This document shows positions 26,585-34,189 of a stretch of 64,000 nt of DNA, in pieces; the stretch's first letter is position 1; the number at the start of each line of letters is the position of its first letter. The stretch is from Streptococcus sp. 29887 (lineage in GTDB: Bacteria > Bacillota > Bacilli > Lactobacillales > Streptococcaceae), in the NCBI RefSeq assembly GCF_032595075.1, contig NZ_CP118735.1:2012001-2076000 (forward strand), written 5' to 3'. The position numbers and the translations under genes are program-made. The notes under the pieces were generated by a model. The model worked only from the letters and a program-made list of their open reading frames with translations, did no database searches and was not told the DNA's origin.

Positions 26585-27286
26585 TTATTTCTTATCCACA
26601 ATCTGGAAATTCAAGTCGCTCACTTCTATCTCAACCTCAAGTTTTTCTTCGGAGTTCAGATTGAGGAGGTTTTCTAAAGCCGTTTCTGCAAAAGCCGCGA
26701 CTTTTTCCTTACGTTCTGCATCATTCAAGACATCCTCACTTGTCTTGTATATGGCTTCTTGGGATTTATCATTTAAAAATTCCTGAGCCTTTTGCCCTGC
26801 AGTAAATACATCCACCGCCTTATCGACAAGACCATTGCTATTATTGCTGATTTTGATTTGACCATGCTGCTGAGAATCAACTTCGACAAGGACAGGCTGC
26901 TTGAATGTCAAGGTGTTGTTTTGAATGTGAACATCTGACTGCTCAATTCCTTCCAAGACCAGCTTGAACTCCGTCTGCACAGGAATGTCTACAGACATTT
27001 CCCGCCCAACAAAGAGCTTGGTAAGGGGCTCTGTCCAGTCTGGCCATTCCTTTAATTTATTATTTTCAAAGGTCTGAGGGGCAGTGGTTGCTACCTCAGC
27101 TCCTGCCACAACCAGCTTGCTTTCCGCTTCAAACTTCTTGATAACAAATTCATACTGAACCTTGTGGGTCCCTTGGAACCAGGCAAAAATACTATTTCTA
27201 AGCCAAAAGATACCTAGACCTAAAACCAGCAATAAGACCAAAAGGCTAGCCAATTTTTTCGCGAAAAACTTCCCAACTGTTTTCAT
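26585..27286 (-). CDS. DUF4230-like membrane-anchored protein
   Basis: 233 residues from the ATG at 27286, which has GGAGA at proper spacing; a longer frame upstream runs into the TA tract and promoter. One N-terminal membrane anchor (about residues 11-29, ASLLVLLLVLGLGIFW) is followed by an extracellular domain resembling DUF4230. Function is unknown. Its promoter holds a (TA)n tract inside the -35/-10 spacer (see 27332-27366), suggesting switchable expression. Transcribed alone, facing away from rpmF. Confidence 0.7.
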   Translation of the reverse strand: MKTVGKFFAKKLASLLVLLLVLGLGIFWLRNSIFAWFQGTHKVQYEFVIKKFEAESKLVVAGAEVATTAPQTFENNKLKEWPDWTEPLTKLFVGREMSVDIPVQTEFKLVLEGIEQSDVHIQNNTLTFKQPVLVEVDSQQHGQIKISNNSNGLVDKAVDVFTAGQKAQEFLNDKSQEAIYKTSEDVLNDAERKEKVAAFAETALENLLNLNSEEKLEVEIEVSDLNFQIVDKK

Positions 27287-27331
27287 ACAGTTCTCCTTCG
27301 TATTTGAATTATCGGAACTTGTCCTACAACC

Positions 27332-27366
27332 ATTATATATATATATATATATATATATGCCGTCAA
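27332..27366 (-). promoter_or_regulatory. Promoter with (TA)n tract in the spacer
   Basis: On the minus strand TTGACG (plus 27361-27366) and TATAAT (27332-27337) are separated by 23 bp made almost wholly of TA repeats. The preferred spacer is 17 bp, so loss of three TA units would restore it. It serves the DUF4230-like gene at 27286. Confidence 0.65.
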
Positions 27367-27466
27367 GTATTTTTTGCATTTTTTTGACTATTTTAGCAAA
27401 GTTAGGTAAATTCTGCTCGCTAGAAGCATTTGAGGCAAAAATTTTTAAAAAAATCTGTCAAGTAAC

Positions 27467-27495
27467 TTTACTTTACAAAAAACTTTTGTTATACT
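27467..27495 (+). promoter_or_regulatory. rpmF-rpmG promoter
   Basis: TTTACT, 17 bp, TATACT, about 80 bp upstream of the rpmF start. Confidence 0.65.
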
Positions 27496-27575
27496 ATTAA
27501 AGTTGACGAAAGTCATACGCACTATTTTAGATTGAAAAAGGGCTTGTCCCTTATATTTAACGGAGGAAGAAAGAA

Positions 27576-27758
27576 ATGGCAGTACCTGCACGTCGCACTT
27601 CAAAAGCGAAGAAAAACAAACGTCGTACTCACTATAAAGTAGCAGCTCCAACTGTGAAATTTGATGAAACTACTGGAGATTACTCACGTTCTCACCGTGT
27701 ATCTTTGAAAGGATACTACAAAGGACGTAAAATCGCTAAGGCTGCTTCAGCTGAATAA
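27576..27758 (+). CDS. rpmF: 50S ribosomal protein L32
   Basis: 60-residue basic protein [20 protein letters not shown], a full-length L32 of the large ribosomal subunit. It lacks the paired CXXC motifs of zinc-binding L32 and is therefore of the zinc-free form. GGAGGAAG precedes the ATG. It is followed 15 bp later by rpmG in the usual pair. Confidence 0.97.
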
Positions 27759-27773
27759 TAGAAGGGAGATACC

Positions 27774-27923
27774 ATGCGCGTAAATATTACACTTGAACAC
27801 AAAGAATCTGGTGAGCGTTTGTACCTTACTTCAAAAAACAAACGTAACACTCCAGACCGTCTTCAATTGAAAAAATACTCACCAAAATTGCGTAAGCACG
27901 TGATTTTTACTGAGGTTAAGTAA
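27774..27923 (+). CDS. rpmG: 50S ribosomal protein L33
   Basis: 49 residues beginning [20 protein letters not shown] and ending KHVIFTEVK, a complete L33 without zinc cysteines. GAAGGGAG precedes the start. The region beyond it carries a recombination-type cargo (cad genes plus an integrase tail), so the rpmG end is a likely integration locus. Confidence 0.96.
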   Translation: MRVNITLEHKESGERLYLTSKNKRNTPDRLQLKKYSPKLRKHVIFTEVK

Positions 27924-28017
27924 GGGTTTCAGTACACGTCAATAGACGTCAAAATATTGATTTAAAGCGATTTTTGATTTTTTGAATTTCACTACATTGC
28001 AGTATAAATCAATAAGA

Positions 28018-28029
28018 ACTCTACCTTTT
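28018..28029. repeat. Candidate left attachment repeat of the cad island
   Basis: ACTCTACCTTTT, repeated exactly at 29270-29281. The two copies bracket the cad genes and the integrase tail. At 12 bp this is suggestive only. Confidence 0.4.
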
Positions 28030-28059
28030 TAGATGAATATATCATTTGATATTGAAGTT

Positions 28060-28094
28060 AAGCCCTACTATCATTTCGATGGCAGGGCTTTTTT
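28060..28094 (+). terminator. Terminator downstream of rpmF-rpmG
   Basis: AAGCCCT/AGGGCTT stem (28060-28090) followed by TTTTTT, 137 bp after the rpmG stop and after the candidate att repeat. Confidence 0.75.
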
Positions 28095-28140
28095 ATATTT
28101 GGTATGCTAACTTCTTATCTATATTTTGGTGGAGCTGAAG

Positions 28141-28192
28141 TTGACATCTACAAAGTTTAATGTTAAAATTCATTCAAAAATATATTTGAATG
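28141..28192 (+). promoter_or_regulatory. cadD promoter and CadX/CadC-type operator
   Basis: TTGACA (28141-28146), 17 bp, TAAAAT (28164-28169). The inverted repeat CATTCAAAAATATATTTGAATG (28171-28192, split arms CATTCAAA and TTTGAATG) overlaps the start of transcription and resembles the operator of ArsR-type cadmium repressors. Confidence 0.75.
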
Positions 28193-28201
28193 AGGTGTTT
28201 A

Positions 28202-28816
28202 ATGATTCAAAATGTTGTTACTTCAATAATCCTGTATTCTGGGACAGCCGTAGACTTACTTATTATCCTAATGTTATTTTTTGCCAAAAGAAAAAGCAGA
28301 AAAGACATCATTAACATCTATTTAGGACAATTTCTAGGCTCTGTTAGTCTAATATTGCTAAGTTTGCTTTTTGCATTTGTCTTAAATTATATTCCTAGTA
28401 AAGAGATTTTAGGTTTACTCGGTTTGATTCCAATTTTCCTAGGCCTCAAAGTTTTGCTTTTAGGAGATTCTGATGGAGAAGCTATTGCAAAAGATGGTTT
28501 GCGAAAAGACAATAAAAACCTGATTTTTCTAGTCGCTATGATTACTTTTGCAAGTTGTGGCGCTGACAATATTGGTGTCTTTGTCCCATATTTTACCACC
28601 TTAAATTTAGCGAATTTGATAGTGACTTTACTTACTTTTCTAGTCATGATTTATCTCTTGGTTTTTTCTGCCCAAAAATTGGCACAAGTCCCTTCTGTTG
28701 GAGAAACTTTGGAAAAATATAGCAGATGGTTTATTGCCGTTGTCTATTTAGGATTGGGGATGTATATCCTGATTGAAAACAACAGCTTTGACATGCTATG
28801 GACTGTGTTAGGCTAG
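28202..28816 (+). CDS. cadD: CadD family cadmium resistance transporter
   Basis: 204 residues from the ATG at 28202 (MIQNVVTSIILYSGTAVDLL), preceded by GAGGTG. Five to six hydrophobic segments and the conserved TFASCGADNIGVFVPYF motif mark the CadD family, a LysE-superfamily membrane protein giving Cd2+ (and sometimes Zn2+) resistance. Base composition is markedly AT-rich compared with the flanking housekeeping genes, indicating acquisition. The regulator gene follows 11 bp later. Confidence 0.9.
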   Translation: MIQNVVTSIILYSGTAVDLLIILMLFFAKRKSRKDIINIYLGQFLGSVSLILLSLLFAFVLNYIPSKEILGLLGLIPIFLGLKVLLLGDSDGEAIAKDGLRKDNKNLIFLVAMITFASCGADNIGVFVPYFTTLNLANLIVTLLTFLVMIYLLVFSAQKLAQVPSVGETLEKYSRWFIAVVYLGLGMYILIENNSFDMLWTVLG

Positions 28817-28827
28817 GAGAAAAAATT

Positions 28828-29166
28828 ATGAAAAAAGATAGTATCTGTCAAGTGGATGTTATTAATCAACAAAATGTTACAACCGCAACGAACTACCTTG
28901 AAAAGGAAAAAGTCCAAAAATCACTTCGTATTTTATCAAAATTTACCGATAATAAACAGATAAATATCATCTTTTATCTCCTTGCCGTCGAAGAACTCTG
29001 TGTCTGCGATATAGCCTGTTTACTAAATCTCAGTATGGCATCTGCCTCCCACCATCTTCGTAAACTAGCCAATCAAAACATCTTGGATACTAGAAGAGAG
29101 GGGAAAATTATATATTATTTTATAAAAGATGAGGAAATCAGAGATTTTTTTAATCAACTAGGATAA
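28828..29166 (+). CDS. cadX: CadX/CadC-type ArsR-family metal-sensing repressor
   Basis: 112 residues from the ATG at 28828 with TAGGAG upstream. It is a winged-helix ArsR/SmtB protein: the metal-binding CVC in EELCVCDIACLLNLSMAS and the recognition helix in SASHHLRKLANQ. An N-terminal cysteine (SICQVD) may complete the Cd2+ site. It should bind the CATTCAAA/TTTGAATG operator upstream of cadD and release it on cadmium. Confidence 0.88.
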   Translation: MKKDSICQVDVINQQNVTTATNYLEKEKVQKSLRILSKFTDNKQINIIFYLLAVEELCVCDIACLLNLSMASASHHLRKLANQNILDTRREGKIIYYFIKDEEIRDFFNQLG

Positions 29167-29168
29167 CA

Positions 29169-29255
29169 ATGGATACTTACGCTGAATTAGCACCTCAACG
29201 AATGTTAGAAGCTGTGGGTATTTATCTTGATAAGATTGCTGAACTAACGCAATAA
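29169..29255 (+). pseudogene. C-terminal scrap of a tyrosine site-specific integrase
   Basis: The 28-codon frame MDTYAELAPQRMLEAVGIYL then DKIAELTQ resembles the extreme C-terminus of phage/ICE tyrosine recombinases (catalytic tyrosine in TMDTYAEL). Nothing upstream in this frame continues the protein, since cadX ends directly before it. It sits next to the right copy of the candidate att repeat, as expected for an integrase tail at an element end. Confidence 0.6.
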
Positions 29256-29269
29256 CTACTCTACCATTC

Positions 29270-29281
29270 ACTCTACCTTTT
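29270..29281. repeat. Candidate right attachment repeat of the cad island
   Basis: ACTCTACCTTTT, identical to 28018-28029. A related CTCTACCATT lies 11 bp before it, and an AAACGTT/AACGTTT inverted repeat is at 29299-29320. Confidence 0.4.
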
Positions 29282-29375
29282 GCTAAGGAACATTACAAAA
29301 ACGTTGATATATAAACGTTTCTAACAGCTAAAATAGACAATACTTAATCTTTACTGAAGTAAAATAATTGAATTG

Positions 29376-29414
29376 AAAAAGCACTCGAAATCATTGGTTT
29401 CAAGTGCTTTTTTT
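29376..29414. terminator. Bidirectional terminator between cadX and the Nudix gene
   Basis: AAAAAGCACTCGAAA/TTTCAAGTGCTTTTT stem with T runs on both strands, placed between converging genes. Confidence 0.8.
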
Positions 29415-29460
29415 GCTTTTATCAAGCCTTCATGTCTACATTTTTAGATAAAAATCATCC

Positions 29461-30066
29461 TCATAGACGATCGTTCATAATCTCCACAAAACGATGGGTA
29501 AATTGGGCTGTCATGCCCCAGATATTTTCTGGAAGACCTTCGTAAAAGGGTACAGACCGTTGATGGTGACTAAAGGGATAATCAACACCCCCTCGTAAGC
29601 GGTCAAAGGGAAAATCGCAATCTGGCAGGACTTTAGAGGTCAAATCATAATATACCGGACTTGTTTGCAGTAGATAGTCTAACGGAACGATGAACAAGCG
29701 GGCTACTTCTTCATTGGGTTGGAGGGCCTGCCAATCCAGATGTAAACGACCAACATAACAACGAATGGTTGACTGGGCAAAGACCAAGTAATCAATCTCT
29801 CCCAGTAATTCCACCTGCTCAGGCTTTATATTCAGCTCTTCTACTGCTTCACGCACTGCTGCTTCCTTAGCACTTTCACCAACCTCAACCCTACCCCCTG
29901 GAAAAGATACCTCTCCTGGCTGGGAAATTCCTTCACTACGGACTTGATAAAGGACCTGCCACTGATTGTCTGACCATACTAATGGCAACAAGACAGCGTA
30001 CTCGCTTTTTTGTCCCAAAGGTTGGGGCTGATAATCCTTCAAGATCATTCTACTCTTATCAATCAT
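29461..30066 (-). CDS. Nudix hydrolase, CoA-diphosphatase-like
   Basis: 201 residues. The Nudix box reads GGRVEVGESAKEAAVREAVE followed by ELNI (about residues 57-79), matching GX5EX7REUXEEXGU. The preceding VRSEGISQPGEVSFPGG resembles the UPF0035 extension of CoA pyrophosphatases such as NudL, which cleave CoA to 4'-phosphopantetheine and 3',5'-ADP. Substrate is inferred. It stands alone. Confidence 0.85.
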   Translation of the reverse strand: MIDKSRMILKDYQPQPLGQKSEYAVLLPLVWSDNQWQVLYQVRSEGISQPGEVSFPGGRVEVGESAKEAAVREAVEELNIKPEQVELLGEIDYLVFAQSTIRCYVGRLHLDWQALQPNEEVARLFIVPLDYLLQTSPVYYDLTSKVLPDCDFPFDRLRGGVDYPFSHHQRSVPFYEGLPENIWGMTAQFTHRFVEIMNDRL

Positions 30067-30143
30067 CTCTCTATTCCTTACTAATTAGTGATGCATATCC
30101 ACTATCTTAACCAATTTCTACCAATCCTACAAGTATCTTGACC

Positions 30144-30172
30144 AAAAAAACTGAGAAGTTGCCTTCCCAGTT
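30144..30172 (-). terminator. Terminator of the HerA-like ATPase gene
   Basis: Minus-strand AACTGGGAAG/CTTCTCAGTT hairpin followed by TTTTTTT, 8 bp after the stop. Confidence 0.75.
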
Positions 30173-30179
30173 CATCATC

Positions 30180-31709
30180 TTACTTTCCTTTTAGCATGCC
30201 CATAATACCACGAGTCACCACGCGCCCAACTTCCCGTCCGACCTGACTCATCAGGTTCTTGGTAAAGCGATCCATCATGGAATCTGTTTTGCGACCGGCT
30301 GGCTGACTAGTTTTTTGTGCAGCTTTAGCTGCTTCTTTCTGGGCTTTCTCTTCCATTTTTGCGGCTGCCTTAGCTTCTTTTTCTGCCTGTTTTTCCGCCT
30401 CGGCCTGCTCTGCTTTTTGGATGAGTTCGGCTTCTTTGGCCTCCGTCATGGCCAAAATCTGCTCGTGGGCTGATTCACGGTTAACCGCGTCAGCATATTT
30501 TTCCATCAAAGGAGAATTATTGATAACTGACAAGAGGGCACTTGGCTCCACGGTTCCTAGCATACTTTTTGGAGGATAAACAGTCACCCGGTCCGCAAAG
30601 CTAGGTGTTCCGTCGGCTTGCAAGGTGGACACTACTGCTTCACCTACTTGCAACTCCTGAATGACCTTGGCCAAGTCCTCACTGCCTTCTTGGCGGAAGG
30701 TTTCGGCAACAGTCGCAACTGTCTTGAGCTCTTTTGGTGTGAAGGCACGAAGACCATGCTGGATACGATTACCCAACTGGGCTGCGATGCTATCAGGAAT
30801 ATCCGTCGGATTCTGGGTGACAAAGAAAACCCCTACACCTTTTGAACGAATCAAACGGACAATTAGCTCAATCTTTTCAAGGAGAACTTTTGGTGCGTCT
30901 TTGAAGAGAACATGAGCCTCATCAAAAAAGAAGACCATCTTAGGCTTGTCCAAATCGCCCACCTCAGGTAGGACTTCATAAAGCTCAGACAAAAGGCTGA
31001 GAAGAACCGTTGAATACAATGTCGGCTGATTAAATAGCTGAGTAGCTTGGAGAACGTTGATAACCCCACGGCCATCCTCCGTACGCATCAAGTCAGCAAT
31101 ATCAAGGCTTGGCTCACCGAAGAATATCTTACCACCTTGTTGCTCCAAAACAACCAGACTACGCAAGATGGCACCGACCGAACGAGCTGGAATATTTCCA
31201 TAATACTGGCTCAGCTCTGCCGCATTTTCAGCCACAAAATTGAGCATAGCCCGCAGGTCCATGAGGTCAATCAAGAGCAGACCACGCTCATCTGCTACAC
31301 TAAATACGATATTCAGTATAGATTCTTGAGTGTCATTCAAGCCCAAAAGGCGTGTCAACAAGACCGGTCCCAGCTCTGAAATGGTCATGCGTACAGGGGT
31401 TCCATTTTCACCCAAAACATCCCACAATTCCACAGGATAGCCAACTGGACTATAGTCAGGATAGTGGGTTTTCTCCAAACGACTTGGATCAATTTCCTTG
31501 GTATTAGCCGCAACCAAGCTATTCAAATCACCCTTGATGTCTGATAGAAAGACAGGAATACCCGCGTCACTCAACTGCTCCGCCAAGACCTTCAAGGTCA
31601 CTGTCTTACCCGTACCCGTAGCACCTGCTATAATTCCATGACGGTTGAGTCGTTTGAGTTGCATCTCTGCACGCTCACGACCATAACCAAAAGCAATAAC
31701 ATCTGACAT
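30180..31709 (-). CDS. DUF853 / HerA-like helicase-domain ATPase
   Basis: 509 residues. Walker A is GATGTGKTVTLK (about residues 29-40) and Walker B is KMVFFFDEAHVLF; FVTQNPTDIPDSIAAQLGNR resembles the sensor region of HerA/FtsK ATPases. The C-terminal 90 residues contain an Ala/Glu/Lys-rich coiled coil (about 420-470) and a short conserved tail. The E. coli relative is YjgR; its task is not known. The gene has its own terminator. Confidence 0.85.
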   Translation of the reverse strand: MSDVIAFGYGRERAEMQLKRLNRHGIIAGATGTGKTVTLKVLAEQLSDAGIPVFLSDIKGDLNSLVAANTKEIDPSRLEKTHYPDYSPVGYPVELWDVLGENGTPVRMTISELGPVLLTRLLGLNDTQESILNIVFSVADERGLLLIDLMDLRAMLNFVAENAAELSQYYGNIPARSVGAILRSLVVLEQQGGKIFFGEPSLDIADLMRTEDGRGVINVLQATQLFNQPTLYSTVLLSLLSELYEVLPEVGDLDKPKMVFFFDEAHVLFKDAPKVLLEKIELIVRLIRSKGVGVFFVTQNPTDIPDSIAAQLGNRIQHGLRAFTPKELKTVATVAETFRQEGSEDLAKVIQELQVGEAVVSTLQADGTPSFADRVTVYPPKSMLGTVEPSALLSVINNSPLMEKYADAVNRESAHEQILAMTEAKEAELIQKAEQAEAEKQAEKEAKAAAKMEEKAQKEAAKAAQKTSQPAGRKTDSMMDRFTKNLMSQVGREVGRVVTRGIMGMLKGK

Positions 31710-31869
31710 ATACTAGCCCCATTTCTGATTTTTCTAACCTTATTGTAGCATAGTTTTTTGGAAAATAGCAGAGCAGACACCTTTCGACAGATGGAAAATC
31801 TTTTTTAGAGAGAGCAACTGACACACTCTTTTCAGGAGAATGAAATAGGTCGACCATGACCAGCACTAA

Positions 31870-31885
31870 TTGATAACGGTTACTT
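31870..31885. promoter_or_regulatory. Weak cre-like site upstream of the FNT gene
   Basis: TTGATAACGGTTACTT agrees with the CcpA cre consensus except at two positions and sits just upstream of the promoter. Confidence 0.3.
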
Positions 31886-31906
31886 GAGTTTTTTACCAAA
31901 AAACAC

Positions 31907-31935
31907 TTACATTTTCAATCATTTTCTGTTATACT
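31907..31935 (+). promoter_or_regulatory. Promoter of the formate/nitrite transporter gene
   Basis: TTACAT, 17 bp, TATACT, with the start codon about 50 bp downstream preceded by AAAAGGGG. Confidence 0.6.
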
Positions 31936-31986
31936 CTCTTATTGTGAGAACATTATCAAATACGTTAAAATAAAAAGGGGATTATT

Positions 31987-32787
31987 ATGGCAGCACAACA
32001 AGATTCGCTGATTTATAATATCGACAAGAGTATCAAGAAAAAAGCCGACTTGATCGAAAGCAACTACTTTGCCTATGCTATTCGTGCAATCATGGCTAGT
32101 GTCTATCTAGCAATCGGACTGGCTATCTCTGTTTATACGGCTGACAAGCTCAATCATATTGTTGATGGCTTAGGAAAATTCAGCTACGCACTAATGTTTG
32201 GCTGGTGCTTGGTCATGATTTTGTATATGAATGCTGAGCTTGGTACTTCAAACATGATGTATATGACTTCTGCCATTCACCGCAAGGTTATCCCAACTAA
32301 GACTGCTTTGAAAATATTGGCAACATGTATTTTCTTCAACTTTGTCGGTGCGGTTATCGTCTGCTACCTCTTGTCTTTGACCTTACCATACCAACATATC
32401 GATCCACATAGCTACTTGTTAGAAGCAACCGTTGCTAAATTGGCTAAGACCCCATTGACACAGTTTGTAGAAGGTATCTTTGCTAACATCGTTGTGAATA
32501 TTGCAGTGTTTGTCACTATGCGTATGAAAGACGATGCAGGTCGTGTTATCTCATTGATTTTCATCATCTTTATCTTCGCCTTCCTTGGCTTTGAGCACGT
32601 GATCGCAAACTTCTCTACCTTCTCACTTGCCTTCTTTGCAAATGGCGGACCAGTTGAAGGGATGAACCTCTTGAGCGTATTGAGCAACTTCCTCTTCTCA
32701 GGTCTTGGAAACTACGTTGGTGGTGGTCTCTTGATCGGTCTTCTCTATAGCTGGTTGAGCGATAAATCAAAACTTTACGTTGACTAA
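31987..32787 (+). CDS. Formate/nitrite transporter family protein
   Basis: 266 residues with six membrane helices (residues about 28-50, 65-85, 110-135, 160-182, 190-210, 235-257), the pentameric channel fold of FocA/NirC. The omega-loop region is AELGTSNMMYMTSA. In fermenting streptococci such channels export formate from pyruvate formate-lyase; that role is inferred. Its transcript should end in the repeat element at 32799-32979. Confidence 0.88.
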   Translation: MAAQQDSLIYNIDKSIKKKADLIESNYFAYAIRAIMASVYLAIGLAISVYTADKLNHIVDGLGKFSYALMFGWCLVMILYMNAELGTSNMMYMTSAIHRKVIPTKTALKILATCIFFNFVGAVIVCYLLSLTLPYQHIDPHSYLLEATVAKLAKTPLTQFVEGIFANIVVNIAVFVTMRMKDDAGRVISLIFIIFIFAFLGFEHVIANFSTFSLAFFANGGPVEGMNLLSVLSNFLFSGLGNYVGGGLLIGLLYSWLSDKSKLYVD

Positions 32788-32798
32788 TATGAATACTT

Positions 32799-32979
32799 GG
32801 GAGTGGGACAAAAATCGGTAACCCGCAGGGTTCGATTTTGTCGTCCCACCCCCGCACAGTTGAGTAGGGCTGTAAAAGCTGATAAAATCAGCTAATTAGA
32901 GCCCACTCAACCACTGCGTCAAGTTTAACTATTGAAAAAACAAATGAGGTCAGGACTTTTGTCCCAGCCTCATTTTTTT
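32799..32979 (+). repeat. GGGAGTGGGA intergenic repeat, copy B (acts as terminator)
   Basis: Starts GGGAGTGGGACAAAAATCGG and ends CCCAGCCTC. Contains CCCGCACAGTTGA and CTCAACCACTGCG, shared with copies A and C. The end folds as ATGAGG...GGAC-TTTT-GTCC...GCCTCAT followed by TTTTTTT, giving a terminator for the FNT gene. Confidence 0.75.
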
Positions 32980-33001
32980 GACAATTTTTGCACAAATATT
33001 C

Positions 33002-33082
33002 TTGACAAAATATTTGTTTAGGTGTATATTTTATATATAGAAAGATTTGATATATAACAAATAACAAATATATACCAAATCT
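33002..33082 (+). promoter_or_regulatory. padR operon promoter and 40-bp inverted-repeat operator
   Basis: TTGACA (33002-33007), 17 bp, TATATT (33025-33030). Just downstream, AGATTTGATATATA (33043-33056) faces ATATATACCAAATCT (33068-33082) as an almost perfect inverted repeat. The position over the transcription start suggests autorepression by the PadR protein. Confidence 0.7.
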
Positions 33083-33120
33083 AAACCTAATCCCCCAACT
33101 ATCAAGGAAAGGAGTGTCCT

Positions 33121-33447
33121 ATGCATTTTCCAGTCCCCGCAGTGCTGACAGAATTTCTTATTATGGCTATTTTGGAATCCGATGATTCCTACGGATACGA
33201 AATCTGTCAGACCATCAAACTGATTGCCAATATCAAGGAGTCAGCCCTCTATCCCATCCTGAAAAAGCTAGAGCAGAATGACTTTTTGACCACCTACTCC
33301 CAAGAATACCAAGGCCGCATGCGCAAGTATTACAGCCTGACCCAGCTGGGCCATGAAGAACTGGTTCGGCTCAAAGATGATTGGGACACCTACACAGCAA
33401 CCATCAACGGTATTATAGAAGGGAGCGTCCGCCATGACAAGAACTGA
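33121..33447 (+). CDS. PadR family transcriptional regulator
   Basis: 108-residue PadR-type winged-helix protein: LTEFLIMAILESDDSYGYEI begins the DNA-binding domain and KESALYPILKKLEQND is the recognition helix and wing start. AAAGGAG precedes the ATG. Its stop lies 14 bp inside the DUF1700 gene. The PadR-HAAS-DUF4097 set is a common Firmicute envelope-stress-type module. Confidence 0.9.
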   Translation: MHFPVPAVLTEFLIMAILESDDSYGYEICQTIKLIANIKESALYPILKKLEQNDFLTTYSQEYQGRMRKYYSLTQLGHEELVRLKDDWDTYTATINGIIEGSVRHDKN

Positions 33448-34189
33448 GTACATGGAGCAGTTGGAAAAACACCTGAAAAAACTACCCCACAAGGAATACT
33501 TTGAAGCCATTAACTTCTTTAATGAATACTTTGACGAGGCTGGTCCAGAACGGGAAGCAGACATTATCGAAGAACTAGGCTCACCAAAAGAAGCTGCCAG
33601 CGAACTGATTAACAATATTCTCAATAAGCAAATTCAAGAGGATAAAGAAAGAAAAGAACCGCTCCAGCTAACTTGGAAGCACTGGGCTGGACTGGGAGCC
33701 TTGAGTATGATGGGATTATTTTCCTTCTTCCTGCTCTTTATCATGGGAGAATTTATCGGATTTATTCCATTGTTTGTGACCCTTATCCTTGGAGCCTTTT
33801 TCCTCGGTCGCTACTTCCGCAATTTTAGCCAGACCAAGCGAACACTCTGGTTAGCCATCCTTGCTATTATTTCCCTACCAATCGCCATTCCTCTCCTGCT
33901 TATTCTACTAGCTAGCCTATTGGGTTTAACGGCGCTTATCGTAGCCCTCATTATCGGTGCCTTTGCTTTAGGCGTGCTACTCCTGATTAGCGGTGCCTAT
34001 CTGATCTGGGAAGGTTTCACCCTCCTGTCAGAAGGATTTAACATCTTCCTCATGGGCTTTGGCTCAGGACTTTCATTGATTGGTGGAGCTATTCTCATCT
34101 ACATCTTGACTGGATTTTTTGCCTACTGGTCTTGGCGCTTGGTCAAGGCTTGCTTCAAATGGATCTTGAAACGAGGTAAACGAGCATGA
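33434..34189 (+). CDS. DUF1700 (HAAS) domain membrane protein
   Basis: 251 residues. The first 70 (MTRTEYMEQLEKHLKKLPHK ... EELGSPKEAASELI) form the HAAS helical domain that accompanies PadR regulators; six or so membrane segments follow (about 77-235). It overlaps padR by 14 bp and the next gene by 4 bp (ATGA), so all three are translated together. HAAS proteins are thought to transmit a membrane signal; no enzymatic motif is visible. Confidence 0.85.
   Translation: MTRTEYMEQLEKHLKKLPHKEYFEAINFFNEYFDEAGPEREADIIEELGSPKEAASELINNILNKQIQEDKERKEPLQLTWKHWAGLGALSMMGLFSFFLLFIMGEFIGFIPLFVTLILGAFFLGRYFRNFSQTKRTLWLAILAIISLPIAIPLLLILLASLLGLTALIVALIIGAFALGVLLLISGAYLIWEGFTLLSEGFNIFLMGFGSGLSLIGGAILIYILTGFFAYWSWRLVKACFKWILKRGKRA

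Noticed and set aside
27287..27379. Longer N-terminus for the DUF4230-like protein through the TA tract
   Set aside because: It would translate the promoter as an Ile-Tyr run and lacks a ribosome site; the ATG at 27286 has GGAGA and leads directly into the membrane anchor.
27924..28017. Possible tRNA or integrase core site directly after rpmG
   Set aside because: No cloverleaf can be formed and the stretch has no conserved T-loop; only the short ACTCTACCTTTT repeat is supported.
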